Made by a program: the position numbers and the translations under genes. The notes beneath the pieces were generated by a model. It made no database searches and was not told where the DNA came from. It saw only the letters and a program-made list of their open reading frames with translations. From NCBI GenBank assembly GCA_038749025.1, contig JBCDIL010000007.1:62001-126000 (forward strand): a stretch of 64,000 bases of DNA, written 5' to 3'. This DNA is from JBCAXA01 sp038749025 (lineage in GTDB: Bacteria; Pseudomonadota; Gammaproteobacteria; Steroidobacterales; Woeseiaceae). Shown in pieces: positions 26,824 to 35,400 of this stretch; position 1 is the stretch's first letter; each line of letters starts with the position of its first letter.

Positions 26824-26943
26824 GCGAGATGACCTAGCGTAGGGACCACCTCGTGCCGGTGATTTTCTCGTTGGCTCGCAACAAGCGCACCCTCCGGTCG
26901 CACTACAGAAACACAGCAAAAAGTCGATACCTTAGGTTACCGA

Positions 26944-27012
26944 TTGCCCGGTCTGTGCACGTCCGGGCAACGTTGCGTGGGACTGAAGAATTCCACGGCC
27001 TCCGCAGGAGGC
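26944..27012 (+). promoter_or_regulatory. Structured 5' leader that sequesters a ribosome binding site
   Basis: Three hairpins follow one another: TTGCCCGG/CCGGGCAA (26944-26951 and 26963-26970), CGTGG/CCACG (26976-26980 and 26993-26997) and GCCTCC/GGAGGC (26998-27003 and 27007-27012). The right arm of the last is the Shine-Dalgarno sequence of the GTG start at 27020. Control of translation by a ligand, protein or temperature is likely. No known c-di-GMP riboswitch consensus was recognised. Confidence 0.6.
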
Positions 27013-27019
27013 AGAGTCA

Positions 27020-29743
27020 GTGACGATTAACACCGCTGATTTTTCGGGCTTTCGAAGGCTCTCTTGGGGGCTTCAGCCAATGACAGACTCAAAAACCAGC
27101 GTTGGTCATCGCTTACTCACAAGCGTCTTTGGCTGCTACTTCGCAATCGCCGCTAGCGCGACGCTGGTTCAGTTGGGGCTCGAATACCTTAAAGAAAAGG
27201 AACGGGTTTTCAACGAACTCTCTCACCTGCGCGAGACACTCGACGACAGCCTGTCGCAGGCACTTTGGAATCTTGACAATGACCAGGTCGCGGCGACGCT
27301 GCATGGGGTTGAGAAAGTGACCATGGTCGCCGCGACCCTCGTCATTGGCGATGACGGACAGCCGATCGCCGCTACCGGACCCCGCTTGCAAGTAGCTGAC
27401 GAAATCGTGGGCGCCGCGTTGGAAGGCACCTACGGCGACGGGGTGGTCACTCGGGCAACGTACGAACAAGCCGGTGCCAGCGGCACCGTGTTCGAGTACA
27501 AGGCACCTATCCGTTTCGTCGACGCAGAAAACGGCATCGACCGACTCGTCGGACACTTCTACCTTTACAGCCACCATGACGTTGTTGTCGAGCGCGTCAT
27601 GTCCGGGATTCTGGTCATCGTCATCAATTCGTTGATTAAGACGGCGGCACTTTGGTTCATTTTCCTGTTCTTCTTGCGCAGGATAGTTAGCAGGCCACTC
27701 GATGCCCTGACCGAGCTGGCACGGGCACTTGACCCAGCCGATCACTCGCAGAAGAGCGATGGAGAGATTCGCTCCAAGCTGCCGAATTCCGATCGCAATG
27801 ACGAGGTCGCAACGCTAGCCAACACGCTGATCAAGATGCAGGACGCCATTGCCGAGCACACGGCGGTCATTCACGAGCAAAACGTCACGCTAGAGAAACG
27901 GGTGACCGAGCGCACCGCCAATTTGCAGGCAGCCCAATCTGCGCTCGAGGAGTCGCATAAATCTTTGTTGCGAGAGGTTGATGAGCGACGCCGTTCTGAC
28001 GAAGCCCGGGCCGAGCTCGAAACCAGATTTCGACAAGCCTTCAAACACACCCCAGTGGGTATGGCGATCTTGCAAGACGACGGTGAGATTCTTGAGCTCA
28101 ATGCGTCACTCCGGGCAATGCTGTGGCCGACCGAAAGCGTTACAGGCGATCGGCAGCGGTTTCTGGAACGTATTGTTGACGATGAACGCGACCGATTTCG
28201 AGAGCTACAAGAGGCCGTCGCACAAGATCGCCAAACGACCTCCAGAGAAGCCGAATTCCGATGTATCGCGACCAGTGGCCAACAACTGAGTACCGTGATC
28301 ACACTGGCCTCAGTGCGGGATACGGGCGGCGCACACGCCTACTCCGTTCTTCAGATACAGGACGTTACAGCACAGCGGAGCATGACCGAGGAACTGGAGT
28401 ACCGGGCAAACTTCGACGGGCTCACAGGCCTCTGCAACCGCAGCGTGTTTGAGAGCGCGCTCGAGAAGGCCTATGGAGACGCCCACCGGGAAGGTCCCAG
28501 CGCTTTCTTGATGTATATGGACCTCGATCAGTTCAAAGTGGTGAATGACACGTCCGGCCACGCCGCCGGTGACGAACTCCTGAAAGTCATCAGCAACTTA
28601 CTCAGCAACGCGGTTCGCCGAGACGATGTCGTGGGCAGACTTGGCGGTGATGAATTTGCGATTATCCTGTGGACCTGCCCGCCGGAAGTCGCCCACCGCA
28701 TCGCCGAACAAGTTCGCGCCCAGGTTGAGGATCTGCATTTTCAGTGGCGTGAGGAGACTCATCGAGTCGGCGTCAGTATCGGCGTCGTTTCTATCGATCC
28801 GTCATTGGGCGAGGTGGCCGATATTCAGCAACTGGCCGACGCCGCATGCTACGAAGCCAAGTCCAAGGGACGCAATCAGGTACACGTGCTCGGTAGTGAC
28901 CAGCAACGGCTTAACGCGCAGCGCGGCGAAGCTCGCTGGGCACAGAAACTACGAGAGGCGATCGAACACAATTACTTTGCGCTTTACGGTCAAAAAGTCA
29001 TACCGACCGATACGAATTCTGCAGAGCCAGCGCGTCTTGAAATTCTGCTGCGAATGCGCGACCCGGTCAGCCGCGAGTTGATCCCACCTGGCGCATTTTT
29101 GCCGGCGGCGGAACGGTACGGGGTCAGCGTCAAGTTGGACGAATGGGTCGTTAGTAATCTGGCCCGGACGCTGTTCGTCCATCAGGCTGTCGGCGCTGCA
29201 GAGCAGCGTCTTTGGATCAATCTTTCGGGTACCAGTATCAGTGACGAGAGATTTGGGAAGTTCCTATTGGAAACGGTCCAGCAGTCGCCGCTTAGTCCGG
29301 GCACCATCAATTTCGAAATCACCGAAACCGCCGTCATTCGCAACCTCGCAGACGCGGGACGCCTCATGCACTCGCTCAAGGAGCTGGGATGTCAATTCGC
29401 CCTGGATGACTTTGGGAGCGGGCTCTCCTCTTTCGGCTACTTGAAGCAACTGCCAGTCGACTATCTGAAAATCGACGGCATGTTCGTTCGAGACATCCTG
29501 ACCGACGAAACCGACCGAGTGCTGGTTCGATCCATTATCGATATCGCTCACACACTCGGTATAAAAACAATTGCTGAATACGTTGAAAACGACGAAATTC
29601 TAGCGATGGTGACGGCGCTCGGCGCCGACTATGTCCAGGGGTACGGGATTCACAAGCCGGAATTGCTGATTCCAGAGTTTCCCGCACCGGATTGGTCCGA
29701 AGCCTCAATGCAAACTGTCCGAACCTCGAAGGTGAGCGTTTAG
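27020..29743 (+). CDS. Membrane sensor with HAMP, PAS, GGDEF and EAL domains
   Basis: The 907-residue protein starts at GTG 27020, 8 bases after GGAGG. Two membrane helices (about 31-50 and 196-220) frame a periplasmic sensor of some 145 residues. HAMP (221-275), a coiled coil, PAS (about 335-450), GGDEF (460-625, signature intact at 542-546) and EAL (640-895) follow. The EAL signature reads EIL, but the other catalytic positions are visible: NLSG, NFEITET, DDFGSG, KID and the terminal QGYGIHKP. It can therefore potentially both make and break c-di-GMP. The next gene encodes a solute-binding protein that may serve as its periplasmic input. Confidence 0.92.
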   Translation: MTINTADFSGFRRLSWGLQPMTDSKTSVGHRLLTSVFGCYFAIAASATLVQLGLEYLKEKERVFNELSHLRETLDDSLSQALWNLDNDQVAATLHGVEKVTMVAATLVIGDDGQPIAATGPRLQVADEIVGAALEGTYGDGVVTRATYEQAGASGTVFEYKAPIRFVDAENGIDRLVGHFYLYSHHDVVVERVMSGILVIVINSLIKTAALWFIFLFFLRRIVSRPLDALTELARALDPADHSQKSDGEIRSKLPNSDRNDEVATLANTLIKMQDAIAEHTAVIHEQNVTLEKRVTERTANLQAAQSALEESHKSLLREVDERRRSDEARAELETRFRQAFKHTPVGMAILQDDGEILELNASLRAMLWPTESVTGDRQRFLERIVDDERDRFRELQEAVAQDRQTTSREAEFRCIATSGQQLSTVITLASVRDTGGAHAYSVLQIQDVTAQRSMTEELEYRANFDGLTGLCNRSVFESALEKAYGDAHREGPSAFLMYMDLDQFKVVNDTSGHAAGDELLKVISNLLSNAVRRDDVVGRLGGDEFAIILWTCPPEVAHRIAEQVRAQVEDLHFQWREETHRVGVSIGVVSIDPSLGEVADIQQLADAACYEAKSKGRNQVHVLGSDQQRLNAQRGEARWAQKLREAIEHNYFALYGQKVIPTDTNSAEPARLEILLRMRDPVSRELIPPGAFLPAAERYGVSVKLDEWVVSNLARTLFVHQAVGAAEQRLWINLSGTSISDERFGKFLLETVQQSPLSPGTINFEITETAVIRNLADAGRLMHSLKELGCQFALDDFGSGLSSFGYLKQLPVDYLKIDGMFVRDILTDETDRVLVRSIIDIAHTLGIKTIAEYVENDEILAMVTALGADYVQGYGIHKPELLIPEFPAPDWSEASMQTVRTSKVSV

Positions 29744-29949
29744 GCGCTAGCGCCGAGCCAACCGGCAAACGACCCGATTCGCTGTACTCAAGTTTTGCTA
29801 ACGGCTCGCCGATCACTTGGGTACCTGAATTTGCAGGGTACGTACGTGGAATACGGCCTGCGAGCTGAGGAAACACATAGACTGACTTTGCAGTGATTCC
29901 TCATACCAGTATTGGCTGCTGACGTTAGTTGGGCCGGGATTACACTCAG

Positions 29950-31188
29950 ATGAAACAGCCTATCGGGTCTGTCGTACTTTTCTTACTGCTTCTGTTTTGC
30001 TCATTCGGGTCGCTGGCCTCTGAAACTCTGCAAGTCGGGATGCTGATAGCGAGCAAAGGACAGCGCATCTCCTACCACAAGCTCGCGCGGGAGTTTGAAA
30101 AAGAACACCCAGAAATCAAAGTCAATTTCATCGTCCGAGACGACGCCGAATACAAACTTGCCTTAGACCAGTGGCTAACCGCTGAAACAGGACCAGACGT
30201 TTTGTACTGGCAAGCGGGCGAACGATTACGCCAGCTTTCTAGGCAAGGACTGGTTCATCAATTGGATCATCTGTGGCTTCAGGAACGATGGGATAGCTAT
30301 TTCACATCGGGTGTAAAGGACGCAGTCAGCCTCGAGGGAAGGGTTTACGGCTTGCCTTTTTCTTACTATCAGTGGGGCTTTTATTACAAGACATCGTTAT
30401 TCCGGAAGTTAGGTATCAAAGCCCCTACCACGTGGGATGAGTTTTTGTCCGTTTGCGCAACCCTCGAGTCCAACGGACTGTCTGCGATTGCTATTGGAAC
30501 CAAGAATCACTGGCCTGCAGCCGGCTGGTTTGACTACCTTAACCTCAGAATTAACGGTTTGAGTTTTCATCAGCGGCTGATGAAAGGCGATATCTCTTAT
30601 CAGAACGCCAAGGTGCGAAAGGTTTTTGAGACTTGGAAAGTTCTAATTGATAAACGCTATTTTGCAGAGAACGCGTCGACGAAGGACTGGAAGCACGGGC
30701 TTCCGGACTTGTATCGGGATCGGGTTGGAATGATCCTGATCGGCAATTTTTTGAAGGAACACTTACCCGGCACGCTGGTCGACGATATTGCTTTTTTTCC
30801 TTTTCCTGAGATCGATGCGAATGTACCCGTCTATGAAGAGGCCCCGACAGAGGTTTTTCTGATTCCTAAAAATGCTGCAAACAAGGCATCCGCGGAACAG
30901 TTTTTGGCTTTCGTGGGCAGGCCGGAGGTTCAGGCCAGACTGAATGAAGGCTTGGGTTACATTCCACCCAATATTCGATCGGCACCCAGCGACAGTTATT
31001 TCGTTCGGGTCGGATCCGAGACTCTGAGGAACGCCGCAGGGATCTCACAGTTCTATGACAGGGATACTCACAAAGATATGGCCGCCGAAGGCGTGATCGT
31101 ATTCTCCAAGTTTCTGGAAACCGGGGATGTGGACACATCGCTGGCTAAGCTCGAGGCTGTCAGAAAGCGCGTGTTTCAACTCGATTGA
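29950..31188 (+). CDS. Orphan ABC-type sugar-binding periplasmic protein
   Basis: The 412-residue product has a signal peptide (VVLFLLLLFCSFGSLASE) and the family 1 solute-binding layout: FEKEHPEIKVNFIV, GPDVLYWQAGERLRQL, VYGLPFSYYQWGFYYKTSLF, PTTWDEFL and TEVFLIPKNA near the C-terminus. Such proteins bind oligosaccharides. No permease or ATPase gene is present nearby. It lies about 200 bases behind the GGDEF-EAL sensor on the same strand. A sensory rather than transport role is therefore inferred. ATG 29950 is preferred over an earlier TTG at 29929. The upstream palindrome GGCGCTAGCGCC lies at the sensor's stop codon. Confidence 0.85.
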   Translation: MKQPIGSVVLFLLLLFCSFGSLASETLQVGMLIASKGQRISYHKLAREFEKEHPEIKVNFIVRDDAEYKLALDQWLTAETGPDVLYWQAGERLRQLSRQGLVHQLDHLWLQERWDSYFTSGVKDAVSLEGRVYGLPFSYYQWGFYYKTSLFRKLGIKAPTTWDEFLSVCATLESNGLSAIAIGTKNHWPAAGWFDYLNLRINGLSFHQRLMKGDISYQNAKVRKVFETWKVLIDKRYFAENASTKDWKHGLPDLYRDRVGMILIGNFLKEHLPGTLVDDIAFFPFPEIDANVPVYEEAPTEVFLIPKNAANKASAEQFLAFVGRPEVQARLNEGLGYIPPNIRSAPSDSYFVRVGSETLRNAAGISQFYDRDTHKDMAAEGVIVFSKFLETGDVDTSLAKLEAVRKRVFQLD

Positions 31189-31305
31189 TGCGCGAAGGCC
31201 GAGCCCGCCAAGGCCACTGATTGCGATCCCGTTCCAACAGCGATGCCGGCAATAAATACTGTTGGATATCAATAAGAAGAAGCCTAGTCCGAAACGTATT
31301 TATCT

Positions 31306-31344
31306 GCTTGTTGCGGGTGGCCAGCCAGCCCGTAAAAAACAAGC
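31306..31344 (+). terminator. Stem-loop after the solute-binding gene
   Basis: GCTTGTT (31306-31312) pairs with AACAAGC (31338-31344), with further pairing inside (CGGGTGGC with GCCAGCCCG, one bulge). An AT-rich tract follows. It may end transcription of the solute-binding gene or belong to the promoter region of the next gene. There is no clean run of T directly after the stem. Confidence 0.4.
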
Positions 31345-31449
31345 AATTCACTTAAAATTTTAACTTTTCTTGAATTTTTAATACACGGAGTTTAGCGTAA
31401 CGATGCAATTCGGTTTGAACGAGCACGCATTTTCACTACGGGGGTAACA

Positions 31450-32466
31450 ATGAGCACAGCTCGCGAATGGGTCGTTACGGATTACCAGAGCGGCTACAAA
31501 AGCCTGCAACTGCGCGAATGCGAACTCGAAGAACCGGGGTCTGGCGACATCCGTTTGCGCGTTGAAGCGTTCGCGCTCAATTGGGGTGACATGGATCTGA
31601 TGCGCGGAATCTACTCGTTTACCTTCGAGTCCCTGCCCGCTCGCGTTGGCATTGAGGCCGTTGGCATCGTCGACAGCGTCGGTCCCGATGTCGACAACAT
31701 TGCCGTTGGCGAACGTTACTGCACGCTGCCGTATTTCTATTATCAACGCGGAACCAGCGCAGACTCGGTCGTCGTTCCAGCACGCTACGTGACTAGAGCA
31801 CCGCAAAACCTGGCGGCGGTCGAAAGTGCGTCGGTCTGGATGGCCTTCATGACGGCTTACTACCCGGTTGCCGCGTTAACGGGCTCTGGCGCCGATCGCA
31901 ATATTTTGGTGACAGCCGGAACGAGCACCGCCGGCAATGCCGCTCTCAATATCGGTAGGCTCTGCGGTGCAAACATGCTGACCACAACGCGTTTTGCTAC
32001 GAACGACGAGTATCTGCAGGTCAGCGGCGCGAACCATGTATTCGCCGCATCGCGAGACGGGTCGTTGGTGGATTTTATCGACCAAGCAACGGATGGTGCC
32101 GGGGTCGACATCATCTTTGACTGTGTTGCTGGTGATCTGATGACGCAGTACGCATCGCGGTTGGCCCGCGATGCGCGAATCTACTATTACGGACTGCTAG
32201 GCGGCGCGTTTCCGGACGAGCTGCCGCTGGTCGGCATGTTTCAATCCAATGCGTCGTTTCATCCGTACTCCGTATTTAACTACGTGGAGCACGAAGCGCT
32301 TTGCCGCCAGGGTTGCGACTACATCTACGAGGCGTTCGCCGACACCAAACTGTGTGCAAACGTCGACCGCGTCTTCCCAATGGACGGTTACATCGAGGCA
32401 TGGGATTACATGCGTACGCAGCGCACCAGTCACGGCAAGATCGTTATTGAAACCGGATTGGCGTAA
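31450..32466 (+). CDS. MDR-superfamily alcohol dehydrogenase/quinone oxidoreductase-like
   Basis: The 338-residue protein follows the medium-chain reductase plan: an N-terminal GroES-like domain (LRVEAFALNWGDMDLMRG, RVGIEAVGIVDSVGPDV) and a Rossmann domain marked by NILVTAGTSTAGNAALNIGR and DIIFDCVAGD. The zinc ligands of classical alcohol dehydrogenases are not evident, so a zinc-free NADPH quinone or enone reductase is more likely. GGGGTAACA precedes the ATG. The gene is isolated between an AT-rich leader and a convergent gene 2 bases away. The substrate is unknown. Confidence 0.85.
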   Translation: MSTAREWVVTDYQSGYKSLQLRECELEEPGSGDIRLRVEAFALNWGDMDLMRGIYSFTFESLPARVGIEAVGIVDSVGPDVDNIAVGERYCTLPYFYYQRGTSADSVVVPARYVTRAPQNLAAVESASVWMAFMTAYYPVAALTGSGADRNILVTAGTSTAGNAALNIGRLCGANMLTTTRFATNDEYLQVSGANHVFAASRDGSLVDFIDQATDGAGVDIIFDCVAGDLMTQYASRLARDARIYYYGLLGGAFPDELPLVGMFQSNASFHPYSVFNYVEHEALCRQGCDYIYEAFADTKLCANVDRVFPMDGYIEAWDYMRTQRTSHGKIVIETGLA

Positions 32467-32468
32467 TG

Positions 32469-33374
32469 CTAGCGCCGGTAGGTATCAATAACGCCAGCAC
32501 CCACCCACATGATGTCGTCGCCCTGGGTGAAAAAAAAGTACCGACCATCGGGCGTCACACTGGGGCAGTAATCGGCCATTTCACTGTTTATCCCCCCGCC
32601 TAAGTGCCTGTCCGGGCTCCACGAGCCATCGTCCTGACGAAAGCTGACGTAAAGGTCAGCACCGCCCAGTCCATCTGGACGTCCGGCCCCGACATGGATG
32701 AGGTAACGCTCATCGGGGCTAACGAAAATGTCCCCTTCGTCCGTTGTCGTGTTGATGGCTGGGCCGAGATTAACCGGCGCTTCGAACGTGCCGTCGGACC
32801 ACTGCGCCCGGTAGCTGTCACGACCGCCGAGGCTGTCATCGCGGGTTGTTGAAAAATACAGACTGCCATCTGCAACGAGCCATGGGTAAAGCTCATGGCC
32901 GGCGCCATTTATGTGCGCTCCAAGCGGCTCCGGTGTCATGAGACCGTGCGACGAGACGCGACTGCGCCAGATGTTGTAGCGCTCCAGTGAGTAACCGGGT
33001 AGTGGCCGGTCCGAGATGAAATAGACCCAAGAGCCATCGGGCGAGAAAGCCATGTCGGCATCCCGATGGTTTGGGTAGGTTTTCGAAGGCGCTGCCATGC
33101 GCGGTTCCTGCCACGTGCCATCGGCCCGTTGGGAACTGAAGAACATCTTGAAAACACCATCGATCGAGCGGGTAAACATGAAAATTCGCCCGTTGGGTGA
33201 AAACACGGCGTTGAGTTCGCGCTCCCCCGCCAGCGAAATCAGGCCAGGGGCAAACACCGTCGGTTCGGTACCTGGCGGCGGTTGCCCTAAGTAAGGCCCG
33301 CTGAGTTCCGGCCACCGCTCTTGCGCAGCGCAAGCTGATGACGCGATCAACACGAACACGGTAATCAGACGCAT
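32469..33374 (-). CDS. Secreted TolB/PD40-type beta-propeller protein
   Basis: The 301-residue product has a signal peptide (LITVFVLIASSACAAQ) and at least four PD40-type blades: ELNAVFSPNGRIFMFTRS, DADMAFSPDGSWVYFISDRP, WLVADGSLYFSTTRDDSLGG and CPSVTPDGRYFFFTQGDD. The cysteine in SSACAAQ may be a lipidation site. PD40 proteins of this size are usually periplasmic or surface binding modules without enzyme activity. It converges with the dehydrogenase gene. Confidence 0.8.
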   Translation of the reverse strand: MRLITVFVLIASSACAAQERWPELSGPYLGQPPPGTEPTVFAPGLISLAGERELNAVFSPNGRIFMFTRSIDGVFKMFFSSQRADGTWQEPRMAAPSKTYPNHRDADMAFSPDGSWVYFISDRPLPGYSLERYNIWRSRVSSHGLMTPEPLGAHINGAGHELYPWLVADGSLYFSTTRDDSLGGRDSYRAQWSDGTFEAPVNLGPAINTTTDEGDIFVSPDERYLIHVGAGRPDGLGGADLYVSFRQDDGSWSPDRHLGGGINSEMADYCPSVTPDGRYFFFTQGDDIMWVGAGVIDTYRR

Positions 33375-33469
33375 GACGGTCCCAATTGGCTAATCCGCCC
33401 TTACGCTAGCAAGGTCTGCCGTCGTTTAAAACCATCGACTGTAGAGCGCACCACGTGCCGAAGTACGGA

Positions 33470-34216
33470 TCAGTCAACCAATACCGTTGTGTGCTTTTTT
33501 AGCCACTTCACCACGAGGTACACCACTGCACCGGTGTACGCCGCACCGATTGAGTAGCGCTCCTCCTCAAACGAAAGCTCGCCCTCGGCCAGGTCGCCAA
33601 TCAAGCCGAACAGGCAATACAACGCCAGCAATGCGACGGCACCATTTTTTTCTTGTTTGATGACTTTGCGCCAGCGAAACCGCCGTTGCGGGGCTCGGTA
33701 GCGGTCAAAACGGGGAACAAAGGCCGGCGTCAGCCTCGCCCAAGCAAGGTACCGCGACCCGAACTTGCCCCGCAGGAACGCTTCTTCAGCAAAGACTATC
33801 CGCTCGTAGTAAATCCAGAACGCGAGTGAGAAGACGATAACGAATCCGATACTGCCCGTCATCATGGCGACCGAGGCCCACATAAAGTAGTTGCCGACGT
33901 AGAGCGGGTTTCGAACGACGGAATACAAGCCTGTCGTATTCAATACCTCAGCGACTTGTCCCTGGCCCGTGTTTCGGCCCGATGTGTTGGCCGGCGCGTA
34001 GCCGACTGTCAATACGCGAATGCTAAGACCGACAAGACCGACAACGAGACTGATACCCTCAACCCACTCGCTAATGAGTGCTTCGCGGGCGACAACATCG
34101 AATCGCTCCTGATAGACCTGTACCCAGACGGCGGCGACGAGCAATAACAACGGTAAATAGCTGCGATAGCGAAACAGAAAATCACCCTGTCGCTTGAGTT
34201 CTTCTAGCAAAGCCAT
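33470..34216 (-). CDS. Isoprenylcysteine methyltransferase-like membrane protein
   Basis: From ATG 34216 the product is 248 residues with about five membrane helices. LNTTGLYSVVRNPLYVGNYF is the conserved lead of the ICMT/phospholipid methyltransferase family. EEAFLRGKFGSRYLAWARLTPAF is the matching cofactor-binding C-terminal part. Bacterial members methylate lipids or isoprenoids or act in envelope assembly. A longer frame exists up to a GTG at 34450 but would overlap the next gene, and its extra residues are arginine-rich and unconvincing. No strong ribosome binding site is visible. Confidence 0.8.
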   Translation of the reverse strand: MALLEELKRQGDFLFRYRSYLPLLLLVAAVWVQVYQERFDVVAREALISEWVEGISLVVGLVGLSIRVLTVGYAPANTSGRNTGQGQVAEVLNTTGLYSVVRNPLYVGNYFMWASVAMMTGSIGFVIVFSLAFWIYYERIVFAEEAFLRGKFGSRYLAWARLTPAFVPRFDRYRAPQRRFRWRKVIKQEKNGAVALLALYCLFGLIGDLAEGELSFEEERYSIGAAYTGAVVYLVVKWLKKHTTVLVD

Positions 34217-34370
34217 GCGCGAAACGTTCAGTGACTGGAGCCGTCGACGACGATAGCCGAGCTGCCCATGACCCTCACGCGAAGTTTCTTCAACCGGCGC
34301 GTTTTCTCGTGAGCCGTCCGCTACACAACGCGAGCCGTCAGGGTCGCTATCGACCACACGGTGCGTGGTT

Positions 34371-35327
34371 CTAGCGCTTACCTGCCTCCGGGCACAGCCA
34401 GCGAAAGTCTGTGTTACCACCACTGAATATGGCACCAACACGTAACCCACGTAGCTGCGGACTTAGCAACCGCAGTGCCGCAACAACGGTTGCGGCGGAC
34501 GGTTCGATAACGATTTTCATTCGTTCCAGAACGAAACGCGCGGCGTCAACGATAGCGATCTCGCTGACCGTCGTGACGCTGACATTGCCGCGCTGCAAGA
34601 TCTCGAAATTGATAGCGCCGAGCCCGGTCATTAGGCCATCCCCAACCGTTTTCGGATCAATCACGCTTGGCTGCAAGACGCCGCTTTGCAGCGACCGGTA
34701 CGCATCATCGACCGTCTCCGGTTCCGCGCCTATCACCCGGCCATGGGCATGCAAAGCCGATACTGTTAGCGACGTACCGGCTAAGAGTCCACCGCCGCCG
34801 ACCGGTGCAATGACGAGGTCTAGAGCTTCGACTTGATCGAGTAATTCAAGCGCAACCGTCGCCTGCCCAGCGATAACATCAGGGTGTTCAAATGGATGAA
34901 TAAGGACCGACCCAAGCTCAGCTTGCAGCGTTTCGCAAACGGACTGGCGCTCTGGCCGACGGCAAACAACGACGTCGGCTCCATAGCCGCGCACCGCATT
35001 TGCCTTGATTGCCGGGGTATCGTCTGGCATCACAACCGTACAGGGGATGCCGCGTATCGTCGCCGCATAGGCAAGCGCAGCGCCGTGATTTCCCGACGAA
35101 TGGGTAATAACGCCGCGTCCAGCAACGGACTCCGGCAGTGACAGCACCGCATTTACCGCGCCGCGCGCCTTGAACGCGCCGATCTTCTGCTGGTTTTCGC
35201 ATTTGAAGAAAACGTGCGCACCGGTTTCGTTATCGAACGTATGTGAGCGCACAACCGGTGTCCGGTGTACGTAAGGCGCAATTCGCGCAGCGGCCGCGCG
35301 AATCGTATCGATCGTCGGAAAACTCAT
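34371..35327 (-). CDS. PLP-dependent serine/threonine dehydratase or racemase
   Basis: The 318-residue protein is a fold-type II PLP enzyme: HRTPVVRSHTFDNETGA, FKCENQQKIGAFKARGA with the PLP lysine, ITHSSGNHGAALAYAA for the phosphate/substrate loop and a GGGGLLAGT tetraglycine loop. The short length, without an ACT regulatory domain, fits catabolic threonine dehydratase, threo-3-hydroxyaspartate dehydratase or serine racemase. These cannot be separated by eye. The gene stands 73 bases before the next minus-strand stop and shares no obvious pathway with its neighbours. Confidence 0.88.
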   Translation of the reverse strand: MSFPTIDTIRAAAARIAPYVHRTPVVRSHTFDNETGAHVFFKCENQQKIGAFKARGAVNAVLSLPESVAGRGVITHSSGNHGAALAYAATIRGIPCTVVMPDDTPAIKANAVRGYGADVVVCRRPERQSVCETLQAELGSVLIHPFEHPDVIAGQATVALELLDQVEALDLVIAPVGGGGLLAGTSLTVSALHAHGRVIGAEPETVDDAYRSLQSGVLQPSVIDPKTVGDGLMTGLGAINFEILQRGNVSVTTVSEIAIVDAARFVLERMKIVIEPSAATVVAALRLLSPQLRGLRVGAIFSGGNTDFRWLCPEAGKR

Positions 35328-35400
35328 GGCGATGATGGTACCGAGCGTACCCGCGCCGCTTCAACGTTTACGACGAGCGCTGATCATCATGAATTCGAGT

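Noticed and set aside
26824..27019. A class I c-di-GMP riboswitch before the GGDEF-EAL gene
   Set aside because: A GGTTACCGA-like segment is present but the conserved GGGACGCAAAGCC core is absent, so only an unassigned leader is reported.
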